NCBI GenBank assembly: GCA_026785785.1
Contig: JAJAZI010000134.1
Location: forward strand, 1-5,054
Direction of reading: 5' to 3'
Source: Microbacteriaceae bacterium
Lineage (GTDB): Bacteria; Actinomycetota; Actinomycetes; Actinomycetales; Microbacteriaceae
Length of the DNA: 5,054 nt
Notes under the pieces: generated by a model
Database searches by the model: none
The model's input: the letters and a program-made list of their open reading frames with translations, nothing else
Told to the model about the DNA's origin: nothing
Translations under genes and position numbers: made by a program
Shown here: positions 1 through 5,054 of the stretch, in pieces
Numbering within the stretch: the first letter of the stretch is position 1
How the letters are laid out: each line of letters opens with the position of its first letter

Positions 1-86
1 CGGTGCAGTTCGTGGCCGCCCTCGTGTTCATCGCGGCGGGTCTCCTGATCAAGGTACCCAACCCCGAGGACCGAAACCGGCGCTGA
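1..86 (+). CDS. C-terminal end of an unidentified membrane protein (partial)
   Basis: Only the last 27 codons and the TGA stop at 84-86 lie in the window; the frame runs with full codons from base 3. The visible residues begin VQFVAALVFIAAGLLI, a stretch of about 16 hydrophobic residues that looks like a final transmembrane helix. A short polar, charged tail ending in EDRNRR follows and would sit in the cytoplasm by the positive-inside rule. This is compatible with the last helix of a transporter or another polytopic membrane protein, but no family can be named from so few residues. The gene is on the same strand as the Stealth gene 110 bp downstream. No clear intrinsic terminator separates them, so read-through is possible. 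Confidence 0.6.
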   Translation, partial: VQFVAALVFIAAGLLIKVPNPEDRNRR

Positions 87-125
87 CAGGTTTCGCAAGC
101 GGGGAGAAATCGGCGCGAGTCGGGT

Positions 126-131
126 GATAAT
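126..131 (+). promoter_or_regulatory. Candidate -10 element upstream of the Stealth gene
   Basis: GATAAT matches the housekeeping -10 consensus at five of six positions and stands out in GC-rich surroundings, about 66 bp before the Stealth start codon. No convincing -35 hexamer lies 16-18 bp upstream, so this is a weak call. Nothing else in the gap 87-196 is recognisable except a purine-rich AAGGAG at 134-139, which has no start codon at normal spacing. Confidence 0.2.
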
Positions 132-196
132 GGAAGGAGCTAAGGGCCCGAACCAGAACAACGGCAGCGGACCAGGCTCAGACGATTGGGCCTCGA

Positions 197-1795
197 ATGA
201 CCGATAACCTTGCGCCCGTAGTGGTGTCATCTCTCGCCTCCCCCGGCGTGATTAGGCGTGCCGACGTCGTCGTGCGCAAGGGCATTTTCACGCTCATTAA
301 CGGCCATCTCACGCCGCGCGAATCGATGATCGAGGACCTGTTGTTCCTCGGTTCGGTTCTGGATTCCGCCGAGATCCCGTTCTTCCTGATCCGTGACGGA
401 GGGGACCGCCCGATCATCGCGGTCGACTTCTCGCTGCGGAAGAAGCTGCGTGCGGCCCTCGCCGAGGCGTGTGCGAACGAGCCGTTCTACTCGAAGCCCG
501 CCGGCGAGCGGGGCCGTCCGCCCGTTCTCGTCGCCGAGGGCGAGCTCGCTGGCGATTCGAAGGCGCGCGCCTTCACCCTCTACCGCCCGCGCATCGAGCC
601 GCAGGGACGGCTGCGCTATGGCGCCGCGACCGGCGTCAGGGTCGAGCTGTGGGAGTGGGCCGGCGACACAATCATCGCCCCCGCCGAGAACGCCCTCATG
701 CGGAACACGCTCCTCGCCAGCGACGCGGTCGAGGGCACCGTCGACCTCTTCGGGCAGAGTTGGCCGACCCTCGACGGGATGTTCGCCGAGCACGCGAGCG
801 ATATCGCCTTCGACATCGACATCGTCTTCTCCTGGGTCGACGGGGCGTCGATCGACTGGCAGCGCGCGCGGGCGAAGCGCATGGAGAGCTACGTCGTCGG
901 GGAGGGCGACAGCGCCGAGGCGCGCTACCGCCAGATCGACGAACTCAAGTACGCGCTGCGCTCTGTACACCTGTTCGCGCCGTGGATCAGGCGCATCTTC
1001 ATCGCGACCGACTCGCCGGTGCCCGCGTGGCTCGACGAGCATCCGGGAGTCACCATCGTGCGCAGCGAGGACTTCTTCGTCGACATCTCGGTGTTGCCGA
1101 CGCACAACTCGCATGCGATCGAGGCGCAGCTCCAGCACATCCCGGGACTCTCGGAGCATTTCCTCTACTCGAACGACGACATGTTCTTCGGCCGCCCGAT
1201 CTCGCCCGACATGTTCTTCTCTCCTGGCGGGGTCACCAAGTTCATCGAAGCGAACACGCGCATTGGACTCGGCGAGACCCACGCCGGTCGCAGCGGCTTC
1301 GAGAACAGCGCGCGGGTGAACCGCCGCCTGCTCGGTGAGCGGTTCGGCAAGATCACCACGCGTCACCTCGAGCACGCCGCGACCCCGCTGCGCAAGTCGG
1401 TACTGCTCGAACTCGAGCGCGAGTTCGCCAAGGACTTCGCGCGCACGAGCGCGAGCCCGTTCCGCTCGGCGACCGACATCTCGGTGACGAATTCGCTGTA
1501 CCACTACTTCGCGCTCATGACAGGCCGGGCAGTCACCCAGACGCAGGCGAGCGTTAAGTACGTCGATACCACCATGCGCGAGGGCCTCCGCGATCTGAAG
1601 AGGCTCCTCAAGCGGCGCTCGTTCGATTTCTTCTGCCTCAACGACGGCAGTTTCCCCGAGATCGACGGGGCGGAACGCGCGACGGCGGTGCTCTCATTCC
1701 TGGATCGCTACTTCCCGATTCCGGCGCCCTGGGAACGGTTGTCGGCGGGCGAGCCGTCGGGTGCGCTCGGGCGGCCGGACAGCGAAGCTGGCTGA
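197..1795 (+). CDS. cpsY: Stealth-family exopolysaccharide phosphotransferase (CpsY type)
   Basis: 532 residues. Stealth proteins are related to human GlcNAc-1-phosphotransferase (GNPTAB); they move a sugar-1-phosphate from a nucleotide sugar to an acceptor, building phosphodiester-linked surface glycopolymers. The conserved blocks appear in order. CR1 is DIDIVFSWVDG (residues 206-216). CR2 runs from RYRQIDELKYALRS (243-256) through YSNDDMFFGRP (324-334). CR3 includes HLEHAATPLRKS (390-401) and FRSATDISV (422-430). CR4 includes LNDGS (481-485) and FLDRYFPIPAPWE (501-513). Residues 1-205 form an N-terminal region seen in actinobacterial members but without a name I can give. There is no signal peptide or membrane helix, so it should act in the cytoplasm. 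ATG 197 is the first possible start: the frame is closed by TAA at 128-130 and has no other ATG, GTG or TTG between. Its ribosome-binding site is poor. The symbol rests on length, block order and the convergent phosphodiesterase neighbour. The donor sugar and acceptor are unknown. Confidence 0.93.
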   Translation: MTDNLAPVVVSSLASPGVIRRADVVVRKGIFTLINGHLTPRESMIEDLLFLGSVLDSAEIPFFLIRDGGDRPIIAVDFSLRKKLRAALAEACANEPFYSKPAGERGRPPVLVAEGELAGDSKARAFTLYRPRIEPQGRLRYGAATGVRVELWEWAGDTIIAPAENALMRNTLLASDAVEGTVDLFGQSWPTLDGMFAEHASDIAFDIDIVFSWVDGASIDWQRARAKRMESYVVGEGDSAEARYRQIDELKYALRSVHLFAPWIRRIFIATDSPVPAWLDEHPGVTIVRSEDFFVDISVLPTHNSHAIEAQLQHIPGLSEHFLYSNDDMFFGRPISPDMFFSPGGVTKFIEANTRIGLGETHAGRSGFENSARVNRRLLGERFGKITTRHLEHAATPLRKSVLLELEREFAKDFARTSASPFRSATDISVTNSLYHYFALMTGRAVTQTQASVKYVDTTMREGLRDLKRLLKRRSFDFFCLNDGSFPEIDGAERATAVLSFLDRYFPIPAPWERLSAGEPSGALGRPDSEAG

Positions 1796-1804
1796 GCCGC
1801 ACCC

Positions 1805-2749
1805 TCAGAGAATGGCGACCGCGGCGAGCGGCAGTACGAGCGGCGGCTCCGCGGTGACGTGGGGGTTCACCGCATCCGGGATGACAACCCCGTGCGCTGC
1901 AAGGATCTCCGCGGTCTCCTCCGCCGTGACCCAGTTCGACACCGCCGGGTAATTGCCCACGGGAACCACCGAGTGAAGCACGGTGTCGTCGTAGACGTGC
2001 ACGAGATTGAAGGACTGTGCTCCATCGCGACCGCGGGTGCCACCGACCGGAACATTGAGGTCCTGGGTGTAGCACGTGGCCGACGCGACCGAGACGGGAA
2101 CCCCCGCGAACGTCGCTGTCGTTGAATAGTGCAGGTGCCCGGCGATAATGCTGCGCACATCCGAATCCCTGATCACTTCGGCGAGTCCGTCCTGCTCGCG
2201 GAGCTCCACGAGCACCGCGAGATCGAGAACGCTCGGCACCGGTGGGTGGTGCATCGCCAGGATGGTGCCGTGGGGTGCCGGCACCGACAGCTCCTCGGCG
2301 AGCCAGTCGAGTTGCTCGTCGGAGACGACGCCGTGGTGATGGCCCGGAACCGTGGAGTCGAGTGCGATGATGCGCAGGCCATTGATGTCGTGCACTCGGT
2401 CGACGGAATTGGAAGTCGGCAGCTGGTCGAGGAGCTCGCGCCGGAACGTGGACCGGTCATCGTGGTTGCCCATCACCCAGATAACCTCGGAGCCGAGCCG
2501 CTCCGCGACGGGCTCGATCATCTCCCGGAGCTTGGCGTAGGCACCCGCCTCGCCCTTGTCGGCGAGGTCTCCCGTGAACACGATCGCTTCGGGGCGGGAG
2601 CCGGATGCTTCGAGCTCGGCGAACAGCTGCCGCAGCAGGCCCTCGCTGTCGACCGCTCCGTAAAGGTGATCGCCAGCCACGAAGTGGGTGTCGCTCAAGT
2701 GCAGAATGAAATGGTCCGGCCGCGCGTACTGGGCCCTGTAACCGTACAT
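1805..2749 (-). CDS. Class III cyclic-nucleotide phosphodiesterase (Rv0805/CpdA-like metallophosphoesterase)
   Basis: 314 residues from ATG 2749. It hydrolyses cyclic nucleotides using a two-metal centre; relatives act on 3',5'-cAMP, and Rv0805 also acts strongly on 2',3'-cyclic nucleotides. All metallophosphoesterase motifs are intact: SDTH (19-22), GDLAD (60-64), GNHDD (94-98), MHHPP (166-170) and GHLH (204-207). These give metal ligands D20, H22, D61, N95, H167, H205 and H207, equivalent by eye to the Rv0805 set. The stretch TATFAGVPVSVASATCYTQD after GHLH also closely resembles Rv0805. The tail from about residue 263 diverges and ends in a hydrophobic PLVLPLAAVAIL. The start is uncertain: ATG 2749 aligns best with the Rv0805 N-terminus, but ATG 2758 and GTG 2761 are in frame just upstream and none has a strong ribosome-binding site. 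The frame stays open to 3010, but that extension looks non-coding. The stop is 9 bp from the convergent Stealth stop. There is no signal peptide, so it is probably cytoplasmic. Confidence 0.94.
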   Translation of the reverse strand: MYGYRAQYARPDHFILHLSDTHFVAGDHLYGAVDSEGLLRQLFAELEASGSRPEAIVFTGDLADKGEAGAYAKLREMIEPVAERLGSEVIWVMGNHDDRSTFRRELLDQLPTSNSVDRVHDINGLRIIALDSTVPGHHHGVVSDEQLDWLAEELSVPAPHGTILAMHHPPVPSVLDLAVLVELREQDGLAEVIRDSDVRSIIAGHLHYSTTATFAGVPVSVASATCYTQDLNVPVGGTRGRDGAQSFNLVHVYDDTVLHSVVPVGNYPAVSNWVTAEETAEILAAHGVVIPDAVNPHVTAEPPLVLPLAAVAIL

Positions 2750-2763
2750 GACACCCATCACAG

Positions 2764-2791
2764 CACTTAAACCTTGCCAAGGCGTGAACAA
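2764..2791 (-). promoter_or_regulatory. Candidate promoter of the phosphodiesterase gene
   Basis: On the minus strand TTGTTC (2791-2786) is followed after 16 bp by TAAGTG (2769-2764); the overlapping TTTAAG (2771-2766) is an alternative -10. Transcription would begin at about 2757-2760, almost on ATG 2758 and GTG 2761. The message could therefore be leaderless, which is common in actinobacteria and would explain the lack of a good ribosome-binding site. The interrupted palindrome CCTTG-C-CAAGG (2772-2782) lies in the spacer and could bind a small regulator. Both hexamers are weak matches. Confidence 0.25.
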
Positions 2792-2838
2792 ACTCAGGTA
2801 AGTCTGGCCCCCAAGGAGGGTACGATTGGGGGTTTGTT
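2787..2838. repeat. Nested inverted repeat with terminator-like right end
   Basis: The outer arms are AACAAAC (2787-2793) and GTTTGTT (2832-2838). The inner arms are CCCCCAA (2808-2814) and TTGGGGG (2826-2832), separated by an 11-base loop. Both pairs are perfect over 7 bp and the two right arms share base 2832, while the left arms are split by 14 bases. Read on the plus strand, the inner hairpin followed by TTTGTT resembles an intrinsic terminator. Read on the minus strand, the repeat lies upstream of the phosphodiesterase promoter candidate. It could end transcription entering that gene in antisense, or be a protein-binding site. The repeat itself is certain, but its role is not. Confidence 0.55.
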
Positions 2839-2861
2839 GCGCGGCCTTCGGAGCGTCGATG

Positions 2862-2891
2862 TGGAAAATGGGCCCGCGGGCCGCGTAGTCT
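2862..2891 (+). promoter_or_regulatory. Candidate promoter of the SNF2 gene
   Basis: TAGTCT (2886-2891) is a plausible actinobacterial -10 element in the AT-rich patch TAGTCTATTAG. An 18-bp spacer separates it from TGGAAA (2862-2867), a weak -35. Transcription would start near 2898 and give a leader of about 185 bases before the SNF2 start codon. The palindrome at 2871-2882 lies in the spacer. Confidence 0.3.
2871..2882. promoter_or_regulatory. 12-bp perfect palindrome, possible operator
   Basis: GGCCCGCGGGCC equals its own reverse complement. It sits between the candidate -35 and -10 hexamers, where a bound repressor would block RNA polymerase. In GC-rich DNA such palindromes also occur by chance and can be restriction-type sites, so the operator role is inferred from position alone. 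Confidence 0.3.
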
Positions 2892-2907
2892 ATTAGTAGC
2901 GCACGAC

Positions 2908-3033
2908 GAATCCGCTTTCCGTCCCAACCTTGTCCGCAAGTTGCTTGAGGCTGGATTCCGCGCCCACCGGGAAGTGTCCGTCCTCCACCGGAGGTCGTCC
3001 GGGTCGACACCGCAGCGGTGTACGACCCTCCGG
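2908..3033 (+). promoter_or_regulatory. Hairpin-rich leader of the SNF2 gene
   Basis: Three hairpins can be drawn by eye. (1) GAATCC (2908-2913) pairs with GGATTC (2953-2958) and encloses a small stem, CAA-C-CTTG / CAAG-TTG, capped by a TCCG loop (2925-2943). (2) CCTCC (2982-2986) pairs with GGAGG (2990-2994) over a 3-base loop. (3) GGGTCGACACCG (3001-3012) pairs with CGGTGT-A-CGACCC (3016-3028), making 12 bp with one bulged A and a CAG loop. In addition, CCGGAGG (2988-2994) is fully complementary to CCTCCGG (3027-3033), an alternative that competes with hairpin 2 and opens the base of hairpin 3. No T-run follows hairpin 3, so it is not a standard terminator. No known riboswitch class is recognised. 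Confidence 0.4.
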
Positions 3034-3074
3034 CAGGTAGCGTCAGCGCCGCATTCGTTCAGCGCGCTCAGTTC

Positions 3075-3080
3075 AGGAGG
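3075..3080 (+). promoter_or_regulatory. Perfect Shine-Dalgarno site fixing the SNF2 start
   Basis: AGGAGG lies 3 bases before ATG 3084. It is the best ribosome-binding site in the window and selects this start codon. Bases 3076-3081 (GGAGGA) are complementary to TCCTCC at 2981-2986 in the leader, so the site could in principle be masked. Confidence 0.8.
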
Positions 3081-3083
3081 AAC

Positions 3084-5054
3084 ATGGCTCGGTCAGGCCA
3101 GTCGAGGACGTCCCAGCGGGGACAGTCGCCGAAGAGGACAGCATCCGGTCGTCCGTCGCAGCAGCGACGAGCGCGCCACGGCGACGAGATCGGTCTCATT
3201 CCGGTGCTCGCGCGCGCGGTGCGGGAGATCGAGGCGGCTGCCGAGCGAGGCAAGGTGGGGCCATCGAACCGCACCAAGTTCCAGGTGGTCGCGCTGCTCG
3301 TCCGCGAAGAGCGCTCGCGTGCCAAGAAGGACACTGAGGTGACCGATTCGGAGCGGGTCGAGGTGCTCAAGCGACTCGACGGCGTTGCCACGATTCTCGC
3401 CAAGACGGCCGCGCGGGACACCTCGCTCATCCAGCTCCTCGCCGAGGAAGCGGTGGTGTCGGATTCCGCGAAGGCGCTGCGCCGTGACATGCTCATGGCC
3501 TCCGGTGTGCAGATGAGCCCGGACGACCTGGTGATCACGAAGGAGCCCGTCGCGGTCGCGCCCGCCGCCGAGCGCCAGGTGGTTCCGAAGTCGGTCGTCG
3601 CGAGGCAGCTGTCCAACCCGTTCCTCGCCCCCGATTTCAGCCAGAGCGTGAAGGCCAAGCCGACGACTAGGCGGCTCGCGAACTGGGAACTGCTCGAGCC
3701 GCTTTTCCGTGCCTTTGAATACGGCGCCGGCGGTCAGGCGGCGAGCATGGACCTGCCTGCCCCGACGACAGCCGACCGCCGGGTTCCGGGCGGTCGCGAG
3801 CTCTTCACCCACCAGGCCGCCTTCGTCGCGAGCGTGCGCGAGGGCCACCGCAGTTACCTGCTCGCCGATGAGCCCGGACTCGGGAAGACGGCCCAGGCGC
3901 TGCTCGCCGCCGCCGCCTCGAACTCGTACCCGCTGCTCGTCGTCGCTCCGAACGTCGTGAAGATGAACTGGGCGCGGGAAGTCGAGCTCTGGACACCGAA
4001 CAAGACGGCGACCGTCATCCACGGCTCGGGCGAGAGTCTCGACGCCTTCGCCGACATCGTGATCGTCAACTACGACGTGCTCGACCGGCACGTCGGCTGG
4101 CTTCGCACCCTCGGGTTCAAGGGCATGGTCGTCGACGAGGCGCACTTCATCAAGAACCGCGACTCGCAGCGGTCGAAGCACGTGCTGTCGCTCGCCGACA
4201 GCATCCGTGCCCGCTCGCCGCGCGCACTCATGATCGCGCTCACGGGTACTCCGCTTATCAACACGATCGAGGACTTCCGCGCGATCTGGCAGTTCCTCGG
4301 TTGGATCGACGGCGAGAAGCCCACGGCGACCCTGCTCGACCATCTCGAGGAGACGGGGCTCACCCCCGCCGACTTCGGCTTCTTCGCCGAGGCCCGCCAG
4401 ACCGTCATCGACATGGGAATCGTGCGGCGCAAGAAGCTCGACGTCGCCGCCGACCTCCCCTCCAAGCGCATCGCCGACCTGCCCGTCGAACTCGACGATG
4501 AGGTAGGGCGCTCCATCCGTCAGGCAGAGGCGGCGCTGTCGCAGCGGCTGCTCGACCGCTACAACCGCGGCCTCGCACTCTCGAAGAACCCCGACGAGAT
4601 CGATAGGGACGCCCTCGTGCGTCTCGTCGCCCAAGCCGAGCTCGAGGAGTCCAAGGCGGCGAAGACGGGCGAAAACGTCTTCACGATGGTGCGTAAGATC
4701 GGAACGGCCAAGGCCGTGCTCGCTGCCGACTACACCGCGCAGCTTGCCCGGTCGGTGGGCAAGGTGGTGTTCTTCGCGAAACACATCGACGTCATGGACA
4801 TCGCGGAGCAGACCCTCGCCAAGCGTGGTCTCAAGACCGTGTCGATCCGAGGGGACCAGACGGCCGCCTTCCGGCAGGCCCAGGTCGACGCGTTCAACAA
4901 CGACCCGGATGTCTCTGTCGTCGTCGCGTCGCTCACCGCGGCCGGTGTGGGCCTCAACCTGCAGGCCGCGTCGAACGTCGTGCTCGCGGAGCTCAGCTGG
5001 ACCAGCGCCGAGCAGACGCAGGCGATCGATCGCGTGCACCGCATCGGCCAGGAG
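3084..5054 (+). CDS. SNF2-family DNA-dependent ATPase/helicase, SMARCAL1-like (3' end outside window)
   Basis: 657 codons are visible with no stop; the gene runs off the window. SNF2 ATPases translocate on double-stranded DNA to remodel protein-DNA complexes or re-anneal strands at forks and breaks. Both RecA-like lobes are nearly complete: a Q-like THQ (242-244), motif I ADEPGLGKT (261-269), Ia VVAPNVV (286-292), II DEAH (351-354), III LTGTPL (386-391), the SNF2 block RRKKLDVAADLPSK (448-461), motif V TAAGVGLNLQ (618-627) and motif VI QAIDRVHRIGQ (646-656). The compact core, the RKIGTAKA stretch (537-544) and the motif VI surroundings (AELSWTSAEQ) recall SMARCAL1/ZRANB3-type annealing helicases rather than RapA. 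Residues 1-33 are basic and probably disordered. Residues 34-150 look largely helical, and 151-235 is a linker-like stretch. None matches a domain I know, and no zinc-finger cysteines appear. Probably only a short C-terminal piece is missing. The helicase call is firm; the subfamily is inferred. Confidence 0.95.
   Translation, partial: MARSGQSRTSQRGQSPKRTASGRPSQQRRARHGDEIGLIPVLARAVREIEAAAERGKVGPSNRTKFQVVALLVREERSRAKKDTEVTDSERVEVLKRLDGVATILAKTAARDTSLIQLLAEEAVVSDSAKALRRDMLMASGVQMSPDDLVITKEPVAVAPAAERQVVPKSVVARQLSNPFLAPDFSQSVKAKPTTRRLANWELLEPLFRAFEYGAGGQAASMDLPAPTTADRRVPGGRELFTHQAAFVASVREGHRSYLLADEPGLGKTAQALLAAAASNSYPLLVVAPNVVKMNWAREVELWTPNKTATVIHGSGESLDAFADIVIVNYDVLDRHVGWLRTLGFKGMVVDEAHFIKNRDSQRSKHVLSLADSIRARSPRALMIALTGTPLINTIEDFRAIWQFLGWIDGEKPTATLLDHLEETGLTPADFGFFAEARQTVIDMGIVRRKKLDVAADLPSKRIADLPVELDDEVGRSIRQAEAALSQRLLDRYNRGLALSKNPDEIDRDALVRLVAQAELEESKAAKTGENVFTMVRKIGTAKAVLAADYTAQLARSVGKVVFFAKHIDVMDIAEQTLAKRGLKTVSIRGDQTAAFRQAQVDAFNNDPDVSVVVASLTAAGVGLNLQAASNVVLAELSWTSAEQTQAIDRVHRIGQE

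Larger units (their letters stand above)
2750..3083. other. Divergent intergenic control region
   Basis: This 334-bp stretch separates the phosphodiesterase (leftward) from the SNF2 gene (rightward). No protein-coding signal is convincing here. The composition is more mixed than in the flanking genes, with short AT-rich patches near 2764-2771, 2787-2793, 2833-2838 and 2886-2898 that suit promoters. It holds, from left to right, a candidate leftward promoter, a small inverted repeat CCTTG/CAAGG, a nested inverted repeat, a candidate rightward promoter containing a palindrome, and a hairpin-rich leader for the SNF2 gene. These are entered separately. I do not recognise a known riboswitch or small RNA in it. 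Confidence 0.6.

Noticed and set aside
134..139. AAGGAG as the Stealth ribosome-binding site
   Set aside because: It is 57 bases before ATG 197, and no ATG, GTG or TTG lies at suitable spacing in that frame.
393..1338. Two long plus-strand frames inside the Stealth gene (393-1319 and 469-1338)
   Set aside because: They are alternate-frame readings of a gene whose conserved blocks are all in the third frame; both products are low-complexity (Ser/Arg-rich or Arg/Ala-rich).
227..1504. 425-codon open frame on the minus strand
   Set aside because: It lies wholly opposite the Stealth gene. Its product is dominated by R, E, V, G, A and D without domain motifs, as expected for an antisense shadow in GC-rich DNA.
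1771..1800. GCGGC/GCCGC as a terminator for the Stealth gene
   Set aside because: The stem is only 5 bp with a 20-base loop and no T-run; it is expected by chance in GC-rich DNA.
2129..2770. 213-codon plus-strand frame
   Set aside because: It is antisense to the phosphodiesterase, where every catalytic motif is intact on the minus strand.
2750..3010. Upstream in-frame extension of the phosphodiesterase to a start at 3010
   Set aside because: The extra residues show no similarity to the family, cross the nested repeat, the palindrome and the leader hairpins, and family members begin about 20 residues before the SDTH motif.
2941..3342. 133-codon plus-strand frame starting with TTG
   Set aside because: It overlaps the SNF2 start in another frame, has no ribosome-binding site and shows a Ser/Arg-rich composition typical of a frame-shifted reading.
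3093..5039. 648-codon open frame on the minus strand
   Set aside because: It is antisense to the SNF2 gene, whose helicase motifs are all present. The product is low in complexity (H, R, D, E, L, V, G) with no recognisable domain.

Overview
The window is GC-rich, densely coding DNA from a high-GC actinobacterium. A family such as the Microbacteriaceae is plausible from codon use and from the look of the metallophosphoesterase and helicase, but the sequence does not prove it. No tRNA, rRNA, insertion sequence, CRISPR array or other mobile element was seen.

Layout: (1) positions 1-86 hold the last 27 codons and stop of a plus-strand gene that ends in a hydrophobic helix. (2) After a 110-bp gap, 197-1795 (+) encodes a 532-residue Stealth-family sugar-phosphate transferase of the CpsY type. 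(3) Only 9 bp beyond its stop, in convergent orientation, a class III cyclic-nucleotide phosphodiesterase of the Rv0805/CpdA type occupies 1805-2749 (-). (4) Positions 2750-3083 form a 334-bp divergent control region. It contains a nested inverted repeat, a 12-bp perfect palindrome inside a candidate promoter, and a leader that can fold into several hairpins. (5) From 3084 (+) to the end of the window runs an open-ended SNF2-family ATPase gene, 657 codons visible, with a compact SMARCAL1-like motor behind a roughly 235-residue N-terminal extension that I cannot assign.

The Stealth/phosphodiesterase pair matches the convergent arrangement of Rv0805 and cpsY (Rv0806c) in Mycobacterium tuberculosis, as I remember it, so this is probably an old conserved actinobacterial neighbourhood. 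One gene would act in cell-envelope glycopolymer synthesis and the other in cyclic-nucleotide turnover; no biochemical link is evident from sequence. The SNF2 gene is divergent from the phosphodiesterase and probably independent. The most unusual feature is its leader: one copy of GGAGG and two copies of CCTCC upstream of a perfect AGGAGG ribosome-binding site could form mutually exclusive pairings. That is a hypothesis from reading by eye; no folding program was run.
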